This document shows, in pieces, positions 22,687 to 28,713 of a DNA stretch of 28,713 nt. The position numbers were made by a program, and so were the translations under genes. Origin of the DNA: Schoenoplectus triqueter (lineage: Eukaryota > Streptophyta > Magnoliopsida > Poales > Cyperaceae); assembly GCA_964058805.1 (NCBI GenBank), contig CAXKVV010001097.1, positions 1-28,713 of the forward strand, given 5' to 3'. Every line of letters starts with the position of its first letter. Positions within the stretch are counted from its first letter, which is position 1. Under the pieces are notes generated by a model that was given only the letters and a program-made list of their open reading frames with translations, searched no databases and was not told the DNA's origin.

Positions 22687-22763
22687 TTTTGACCCAAAAA
22701 GTTCACGCGGTTTCTTGACAGAGATCTCTTTTCGACCTGAAAAAATAACTTTTTGGGTCAAAA
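22687..22763. repeat. Perfect 17-bp inverted repeat in the solo LTR
   Basis: TTTTGACCCAAAAAGTT at 22687-22703 is inverted exactly at 22747-22763, with a 43-base spacer. Short similar direct sequence (GTTCAYGCRGTTT) follows each arm. Transcribed RNA could form a stable stem here. Confidence 0.85.
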
Positions 22764-23018
22764 GGTTCATGCAGTTTTTCTCCAGCAAGATCTTCATTGT
22801 TCTAGTTGCGCATAACTTACTCCATCTTCATCTAAATATTCCCAAAATGCTCCAAAAGTCCTAAAATCAAAGAAACCATGGCAGTATCTCGAACTTTGTG
22901 CAATATCCAAACTAAATCAACTAATTAAACTAAAAAGTGCATAAAAAAAAGTAAAATGATATAGTTTTAGATACCAAATCCTATCAGAATATATATGTGA
23001 TTTTGGCTTATCACTTAG

Positions 23019-23460
23019 TGCTTCAGGTTTGACCTTGTGTGCAGTTGTGTTCCTAGGTTTACCTATATTTTGACATATAATAATTCGGTTCATCAATTAT
23101 GCTATGTGATGTACATGCGTCAGTGCACAATAACACAATAGTCAATTATGTTTGGGCACAATAGTCAATTCTAGAATCAACCACATGCATCAGTGCGCAC
23201 AATAGTTAATTAAGAAATTTCTTCAACTGAAACAGTACCATCGCATATGGGATGTCATGCGTGGTTCTTGCGATTGGTCTAGCAATTGTTACCAGTCCGG
23301 ATTCAATACCAACCAATTCAGATATCAAGCAAACCAATCAATTTAACAAAAACTCACAAGCTGTTATGTTTTTTTTGCTCTCAAGTTTAATCAATTTGTT
23401 GCCACACTTGGACACGACAATGATGGATAAAGGCTTTTTGGCTTGGCGGTAGTAGAATGC
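23019..23460. other. Unassigned repeat-like DNA between two insertions
   Basis: No gene is supported. Short repeats of CACAATAGTCAATT and of CATGCRTCAGTGC occur between about 23110 and 23205. The segment is bounded by the solo LTR on the left and a hAT-type element on the right. Confidence 0.45.
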
Positions 23461-23468
23461 ACCAGAGA

Positions 23469-24223
23469 TAGGGTTGCAACCGGATTAGATATTATCCATA
23501 AATATTCGGATCTGAATTCAGATTTTAACGGATACGGATATTCGGATTCAGATATTTTCGGATATGGATATGGATATAAATATTTTTTTGACGGATACGA
23601 ATATGGATATGGTGTGAAATTTGAAACCGGATACAGATGCGGATACGGATAATTATCCGGATCCGAAAGTTTTAAAATTTCGGATATCCGTAACTTTGAA
23701 ATATATATAGATGGTCCAAGTATTGATTCAATACAAAATTAAATATTAATGAACATGACCCATAAATAATACAAATATTATATTGTATTAACTATATTAA
23801 ACATTAAATATTAATGAACATGACCCATAAATAATATAAATATTATATTGACTATATTAAATAGTATGATGCCGCCGGATAAAATTTTATTGGTCCAATA
23901 TCAATAATGATTTATTATAGTTTTTAGGAGGACTTATTTTACACGAATATTATATATAAGAAAAATTCTTAAATTTTATGATCAAATCATGATATGTCAA
24001 AGTTGTTATTTTTTATGATAAATTATTTTGTTTAGCTATCCGAATTATATCCGTATTCGCATTCCGTATCCGATAATATATGATCTGTATTCATATTTGT
24101 TTATTATCCAATCCGTATTTGTATCCGAAGCTATCCGTATTTGTATCCGTATCCGAAAAATAATAACGGATATGAATATGATTTTACTATTATCCGTCCA
24201 TATCTGATCCGTTTGCATCCCTA
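23469..24223. mobile_element. Non-autonomous hAT-type element, 755 bp
   Basis: The ends are inverted repeats matching at 21 of 24 positions (TAGGGTTGCAACCGG on the left, TAGGGATGCAAACGG from the right). They are flanked by a perfect 8-bp duplication ACCAGAGA (23461-23468 and 24224-24231), which marks a hAT insertion. Subterminal DNA is filled with GGATAT/ATCCGTAT motifs on both sides, the likely transposase-binding repeats; they also create a Tyr/Gly-rich open frame that is not a gene. A 65-bp tandem duplication lies near 23738-23860. No transposase is encoded. Confidence 0.92.
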
Positions 24224-24231
24224 ACCAGAGA

Positions 24232-25323
24232 TGGAAGAGCGAGAGATCCCATGGAGGCTGAGCTCATGCTATTCTCCGGTTGTGGCCAGTGGCGATTCAT
24301 TGTGGCAATTCAGAGGTGAAAGGTGGGTGGAAGGGAGGAATGTGATCGGCTAGGTTTTCATCCCGGCGATTAGTTCAAATTGAAAGGTTTTTTTTTTTGC
24401 GAATGAACGAAAGAAAATGAAATAGGATCAAAACAAAAAGAAATGGGTTCTGACGAGTGGGTCTACCAATTCAATTAAAAGGATAGTAATGAAAATACAA
24501 AAAAAAAACATTATACAGTATTTCTTTTACAGAAATTTTAATTAGAAAAATTAATTATGTAACAGTGACAATTCGCTAAATTATATGATTTAGAGTGACA
24601 ATTATCAAAGTATAGGATGATAAATTTCAAAATTATTTAGAGTGACAAAATGCTTCTTAAAAAAAATTATTTAAATTCCTTCTTAAAAAAAATGCTTATA
24701 TACGGGCATGAAAGCATCAAACACCACCTTTTTCTTTACCACGAACCGAAAGAAAGCCTGTCACCTTTCGCCCGCTTGTTAGCACAACATTCGAGAAATT
24801 GATGATACAAGTGGCAGGTCTCCGTGACTCCGCCAGGTCACATGCAGTAAAATCAAGGTAAAAAGTGGGCGCGTCGTTTAGCAAAGACTCGTAACTCCAG
24901 TCAAAGAGCTTACATTTCGGTCAAAGCAATAACTGTTGGGCTCGAAGTTCAAAAAACAAAGATTGAGCCGAAGTGGCTTCTCTCTCCCTCCCCGCCCCAG
25001 CCTCGGTGTTTCGATTCTCTGTGATTCCCCAATTGTTTTTAAATTTTTTGTACGGATATATCATATAATAACCATTAAACTGCTCGGTAAGATACTGCTT
25101 TAACCAGAATATATCATTCTACGGGGCTGAAACAAGTTAGTAATTTCAGATAAAGCAAACGCCTTCCTAAACCAGCGTTGGAAATTAAAATCCAGAACAA
25201 GAGAACTGTCCGGCTCCAAGTACAAAACCAAGAGACTGATGAAATGTCGATCTCTCAGCTTTAAGCCCGAATCTCTCTCTCTCTTTCTGAAGAACGCACC
25301 AACTGGAGAAAGAGCGACCAGAA
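24232..25323 (+). promoter_or_regulatory. Upstream region of the WRKY gene with two W-boxes
   Basis: No gene was recognised here. Two W-box cores lie close together on the minus strand, TTGACT at 24904-24899 and TTGACC at 24924-24919, about 400 bp before the WRKY start. A CT-rich tract (about 25265-25290) just before the ATG fits a plant 5' UTR. WRKY promoters often carry W-boxes for auto- or cross-regulation; that role is inferred. Confidence 0.45.
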
Positions 25324-25551
25324 ATGGAGAACGCTAAGAAAGAGGGGACCATGAGCATAGCTGAGAGGAGAGCCGCGTGGCGCGGGCTGGACCGTCCGAT
25401 TCTCCCCCCAAGGGTTACCACTGCTCGTTTCCGGTCCAATGGTGGGCCTTCTCCGCTCTCTTCTCCGGCAGCAGCCATGAGGTCCCCTTGTCTTGTTATA
25501 CCTCCCGGCCTCAGCCCAGCCGCTCTTCTCGATTCTCCTGTTCTTCTTCAG
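25324..25551 (+). CDS. WRKY group I transcription factor, exon 1 (partial gene)
   Basis: The first exon gives 76 residues and ends in CAG before GTTACA, a plausible phase-0 donor. The protein has SIAERRAA (residues 11-18), TARFRS, then SPCLVIPPGLSPAALLDSPV, which closely follows the conserved N-terminal block of WRKY2/20/34-type group I factors (for example SPCL, GLSPATLLESPV in Arabidopsis WRKY2). This Ser-Pro cluster is where MAP kinases phosphorylate such factors. The DNA-binding WRKYGQK zinc-finger domains would be in later exons and are not in the window; a Copia element starts about 525 bp into the presumed intron. The second Met (residue 10) is an alternative start. Whether the rest of the gene survives beyond the window cannot be judged. 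Confidence 0.78.
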
Positions 25552-26075
25552 GTTACAACTCTTTTTCGTTTTTTTTTTCTCATGATATTGGTACTCAGTT
25601 TTGTTTGGTTACTTTTGTTTGTCTATTTCTGAAAGGGGTTTGAGTTTTTATTTGTAAGAGGATTAATTTGGAACTTATTTTATTTGTGATTTTGAGAGGG
25701 ACTCGCTATAAATGTATAATCAAATAGGTAAACTGTGCATCCGGGAATATTTTCTCTATAAAAATTACGCTTAGAAGGTCATTTATACTGTCGTCTAAAA
25801 TGAAAAATCAAAACTGTGGAAACAATAGGTACCAAAATCAGTTTAAAAAGCGATCGGGATAAAAGAATTATCAAAACTTTTGGTTGCCATTGATGGAATT
25901 ACAACTGAAATTAAATTGTGCCGAGATGCAAAAATTATAATCAGAGAAAGAAGGAAATGTTAAGGTCAGAGGATATCAGAACATGCAAGCATTGAAGTTG
26001 TGAAGGCTTAGCAAAAGGTGATAAAACCCAAAACAAGGTTTGTGCAAATAATGCAAAAGAAATTACAGATGATAC
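25552..26075 (+). other. Presumed start of WRKY intron 1
   Basis: T-rich sequence follows the donor, and then about 500 bp has no recognisable WRKY coding segment; no PSPTTG-like continuation was seen. It runs to the start of the Copia 5' LTR. Confidence 0.5.
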
Positions 26076-26685
26076 TGTTAGAAATTTTTAATTATAAAAA
26101 TATAATATCATTGTAGAGAGTCATATTAATATTTGATCTTGTCATCAAATAATATAATCATTAACAATCATCAACAGTAATAAAATAATTCAAATAAGAT
26201 AAGTTTAGAAGTAGCCTGTGATTGATAATGCAAGGTTGCATTGAACTAAAAGTGCTATCGCTCCTCCACATGCGAGATTTTACTGTGTATGCACTAGTAG
26301 AGATACTATGACCCGGACACAACCACTTGTTCCTTCCCGTCGGTCACAGCTTCAAGAAGGCTACTAAGGACTGCTTTTTACTAAGAAATGTATGATTGGA
26401 ACTTCGTGGATAGTTTCATTTCAAAACTTCATTTGATGTTCCATTTCTTATTATCATCTTCCATCTACGGTTGTATCCATGATATGATACTTGATCAGAG
26501 GAATAGTGCAGCAATTATCATTATCAGTTTTTGTTGTAAAGTTAGAATAGAAGCAATAATAATTGCAAATGTAATATCAAATAGTTTAGGGTTCTAAATG
26601 TAAATGTAACTTAACTTTATAATGTTAAGGTGAAACAGTGGAGAAGAATAGAAGATAATCAAATCAAAATTTTCCAGCTCTTTCA
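26076..26685 (+). mobile_element. 5' LTR of a Copia retrotransposon
   Basis: The proposed LTR runs from TGTTAGAAA to CTCTTTCA (TG...CA), 610 bp, and ends 3 bp before a tRNA primer site. The 5-bp target sequence would be GATAC (26071-26075). The 3' LTR and the second copy of the target are outside the window, so the left boundary is provisional. Confidence 0.65.
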
Positions 26686-26688
26686 ATT

Positions 26689-26700
26689 TGGTATCAGAGC
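26689..26700 (+). other. Primer binding site, initiator-Met tRNA
   Basis: TGGTATCAGAGC is complementary to the 3' end of plant initiator methionine tRNA and is the standard minus-strand primer site of Copia elements. It directly follows the LTR. Confidence 0.92.
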
Positions 26701-26812
26701 CCCAACTTCGTCGATCACCGTAGCGCCGTGTCACACGCGTGGAGTCCGCGCGTGAACTTCCGCTGTCGCCTCGCGCTGGGTGCGTGAAGGGTGCCCTGAT
26801 CATCGCCTCTCG

Positions 26813-27041
26813 TCGCGCCTGTTGATCGCGAGGGTTGATCGAGTGTTGCGTCGCGCCTGTTGATCGCGAGTATCGCGAGTGAGAAATTTGTTGGTCGCGC
26901 CTGTTGATCGCGAGCATCGCGAGTGGAGACGCACCCTGTTTGCTCCTATTGCTCTGTTGGCCCCTATTGCTCTGTGTTGAGTAAGTTTTGTATCGGTAAC
27001 AAAATATTGCTCTGTTGAGTAAGTTTTGTATCGGTAACAAA
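26813..27041 (+). repeat. Two sets of tandem repeats in the Copia leader
   Basis: Set one: a 20-base unit beginning TCGCGCCTGTTGATCG is repeated exactly at 26813, 26851 and 26895, with CGCGAG overlapping palindromic TCGCGA-type sequence. Set two: a 28-base unit beginning GTTGAGTAAGTTTTGTATCG is at 26976 and 27014, just before the gag start. The leader is strikingly GC-rich in its first half compared with the LTR. Confidence 0.9.
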
Positions 27042-27054
27042 TAGAAAGTGAAAA

Positions 27055-28713
27055 ATGGAACAACCTGAAATTGGAAAAACAGTAGACATGAGCGCTGCAT
27101 CTGCTCATTATCCCACCTCAATACCATTAACACGTATCAAACTTGTTGGTGCATCAAATTACTTGGTATGGGCAAAACAGTCTCTCATGAACTTGAAAGC
27201 TCGTGGTTTGTATAAGTACGTTACTGAAGAGGTTAAAAAGCCAGATATTGTTGAGGGCTCTAAGTGGGATTCAGATAACAATGTGGTCTCATTATTACTC
27301 ACTAATGCCATGGACGATGCAATATTGCCACAATTCATCTTGTATGAATCTGCCAAAGAGATTTGGGATGCGGCTTCATTCATGTACTCTCAAAAGGAAA
27401 ATAAGGCACAGGCCTTTGAGTTGCAAACAAGAGCTTGGAACTTGAGACAAGGAGATTTGAGCGTGACAGATTATTACAACGAACTTTCTAAGATATGGCA
27501 ACAAATTGATTTTGTGATGCCATGTATAACCAAATGCTCGGAGTGTGCGGGAATTGTCTCAAAAAGGGAAAACCAAATTCGGGCATACAAGTTTCTAGAT
27601 GGACTTAACTCGGAGTTTGATCAAATCCGCCAGCAACTCACTCAAAAGGAGCCTAGTGTGACTCCCATGGAGGCGTTCATGACTGTGGTACATGAGGAGA
27701 GTAGACAGAAGCTGATGACACCAACAATAGTAAAAGAGGGAGCTGTAGCAGCCGTGGCTACTCCAAGAAACATACAATCAACACCCGTTGAGCGTATGTG
27801 TGATTATTGTCACAAGAAAGGACACATTCGGGACACTTGTTGGGACCTCCATGGGAGGCTTAGCGGTGGTCGAGGTCGGTTTCGTCGTGGTGGCGGTCGC
27901 AACGGTGGACCGGGGCGTACTCAGCAAGCATATGCCAGTGACAAAGTAATTGATGAAAGAACTAGTGCATCCGAGCCCACTATGGGGGATATGGTAGCTC
28001 GACTGACATCACAGATGGCAGCATTGCAGGGACGATTCTCCGGCTCATCATCTGGAGCTGAGGGTTATCATTCTCTTTCTCTCTCTCTACCTTCTCTTGT
28101 GACAAAACCTGTGAATGTCGTACGAGGTTTGGCTACCAAAATTAGTGTAGACAAAACCTGGATTGTTGATTCAGGAGCCTCTCAACACATGACCCCGGAT
28201 CCTACTGTGTTTAAATCTTATAAACCGCTCTCAGGCAAAGAAAAAGTCCAAACAGCCGATGGTACCTTTTGCTCAATAGCAGGAATTGGAAATGTAACAT
28301 GTACCCCCGACATACAGCTCTCCTCGGTCCTTCATGTACCAAATTTCACAAACAATCTCATGTCCGTTAGCCAATTGGTCGATGATCTTAATTGCATTAT
28401 CTCTTTGTCTCCCTCCCATGTTGTTGTGCAGGAGCTAAAGACGGGCAAGGTGATTGGTATTGGTAAGAGAACTGAAGACTTATATAGACTCGAGCAAGGA
28501 GCCGAGTGTTTGGATGTGAAGGCATATTTTGCGGAAAATCCTGAAATGGAGATGATTTTGTGGCATCGTCGGTTAGGACACATGTCTTTTAGTGCTCTTG
28601 AAAGGATATTCCCTGTTTTGTTTAAGAAATGTAGTAGGAGTATGTTAGTGTGTGATGCTTGTGAGTTTGCAAAGCATACCAGAACTATGTACCCTTCACA
28701 TGGCAATAGAAGT
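27055..28713 (+). CDS. gag-pol: Copia gag-pol polyprotein, open to window edge (partial)
   Basis: An uninterrupted frame of 553 codons starts at an ATG with an in-frame stop two codons upstream and continues past the window. Order of domains: Copia gag with LVGASNYLVWAKQSL (about 32-46) and ENQIRAYKFLDGL (about 191-203); a CCHC zinc knuckle C249-X2-C252-X4-H257-X4-C262; an Arg/Gly-rich stretch; the aspartic protease motif WIVDSGASQHM with catalytic Asp372; then a gag-pre-integrase segment with the integrase zinc ligands H504, H509, C533 and C536. These proteins package RNA, process the polyprotein and integrate cDNA. Integrase core, reverse transcriptase and RNase H should follow outside. No stops or frameshifts and full key residues suggest a young, possibly active copy. 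Copia lineage not assigned. Confidence 0.95.
   Translation, partial: MEQPEIGKTVDMSAASAHYPTSIPLTRIKLVGASNYLVWAKQSLMNLKARGLYKYVTEEVKKPDIVEGSKWDSDNNVVSLLLTNAMDDAILPQFILYESAKEIWDAASFMYSQKENKAQAFELQTRAWNLRQGDLSVTDYYNELSKIWQQIDFVMPCITKCSECAGIVSKRENQIRAYKFLDGLNSEFDQIRQQLTQKEPSVTPMEAFMTVVHEESRQKLMTPTIVKEGAVAAVATPRNIQSTPVERMCDYCHKKGHIRDTCWDLHGRLSGGRGRFRRGGGRNGGPGRTQQAYASDKVIDERTSASEPTMGDMVARLTSQMAALQGRFSGSSSGAEGYHSLSLSLPSLVTKPVNVVRGLATKISVDKTWIVDSGASQHMTPDPTVFKSYKPLSGKEKVQTADGTFCSIAGIGNVTCTPDIQLSSVLHVPNFTNNLMSVSQLVDDLNCIISLSPSHVVVQELKTGKVIGIGKRTEDLYRLEQGAECLDVKAYFAENPEMEMILWHRRLGHMSFSALERIFPVLFKKCSRSMLVCDACEFAKHTRTMYPSHGNRS

Larger units (their letters stand above)
21571..23013 (-). mobile_element. 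Solo LTR, 1443 bp, with 5-bp duplication
   Basis: The block begins TGTTGTGATA and ends GGCTTATCA (TG...CA), flanked by CTTAG at 21566-21570 and 23014-23018, an LTR-retrotransposon duplication. Near the left end, read on the minus strand, TGTGGGATCGACACC and CGTGCGCTTGCGGT resemble a motif common at the ends of plant Gypsy-type (Tat/Athila-like) LTRs, suggesting minus orientation. No internal domain is attached, so this is a recombined solo LTR. Frames inside it, including the 103-codon one at 22706-22395, show no known protein. Confidence 0.85.

Noticed and set aside
22395..22706. 103-codon minus-strand ORF with a hydrophobic stretch
   Set aside because: It lies entirely within the solo LTR and reads through its inverted repeat; no family recognised.
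23443..23652. Tyr/Gly-rich ORF resembling a glycine-rich protein
   Set aside because: It is produced by GGATAT subterminal repeats of the hAT-type element and crosses the element boundary.
25185..25478. 97-codon minus-strand ORF opposite the WRKY exon
   Set aside because: Antisense shadow of exon 1; the plus-strand frame has the conserved WRKY N-terminal block.
26594..27133. 179-codon minus-strand ORF
   Set aside because: Antisense to the Copia LTR end, leader repeats and gag start; the repeat units keep it open.
28332..28706. 124-codon minus-strand ORF at the right edge
   Set aside because: Antisense of the intact gag-pol frame.
1..28713. Novel multi-gene system or biosynthetic cluster
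   Set aside because: Only two host genes are visible (one partial), with unrelated roles; all other content is explained by transposable elements or lacks coding support.

Overview
The window is nuclear DNA of a flowering plant. Three things point there: a 13-exon gene with short GT-AG introns for a plant-type OXA2/ALBINO3-like protein, a first exon of a group I WRKY transcription factor (essentially a plant family), and a dense mix of hAT-type, Tourist-like, Copia and LTR elements. I cannot fix the species or separate monocot from eudicot. No tRNA, rRNA, CRISPR or prokaryote-like feature was seen.

Layout. Positions 1-600 hold a small Tourist-like MITE. Positions 1243-7306, minus strand, hold one apparently intact gene; 13 inferred exons join to an uninterrupted 531-codon frame for an Oxa1/YidC-type membrane insertase with C-terminal TPRs. 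About 86 bp upstream of its ATG is a nest of two DNA elements: a 615-bp hAT-type element with a perfect 8-bp target duplication sits inside an older element with its own 9-bp flanking repeat. Positions 8.3-9.75 kb are AT-rich and gene-free. A decayed minus-strand Copia element (gag at about 12.9-12.06 kb, protease-to-integrase at about 10.83-9.76 kb) is split by a 1226-bp solo LTR with TG...CA ends and an ATTTC duplication. Positions 13-21.5 kb are retrotransposon-like non-coding DNA: a second LTR-like U3 with a TATA box, divergent duplications, a GTGCCAYRTG motif array, opposed TATA boxes, one orphan 132-codon ORF and an AT-rich degenerate tandem region. A second solo LTR lies at 21571-23013 (CTTAG duplication), and another hAT-type element at 23469-24223 (ACCAGAGA duplication).

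At 25324-25551 is exon 1 of a WRKY2/20/34-like gene on the plus strand. Its presumed first intron is entered at about 26076 by a Copia element: 5' LTR, initiator-Met tRNA primer site, leader with tandem repeats, then a gag-pol frame that stays open from 27055 to the window edge with zinc knuckle, protease and integrase zinc motifs intact. The remaining WRKY exons are not visible.

Two host genes (organellar membrane insertion; transcription control) therefore lie in a transposon-rich landscape that has built up in layers. I found no clear evidence of a new multi-gene system. The most unusual signal is a set of palindromic CGTTATAACG-type motifs packed just upstream of the TATA box in two separate LTRs. 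Other points worth checking are the nested insertion beside the OXA2-like promoter, a tandem splice acceptor where one choice gives an immediate stop, and the young-looking Copia element in or beside a WRKY gene.
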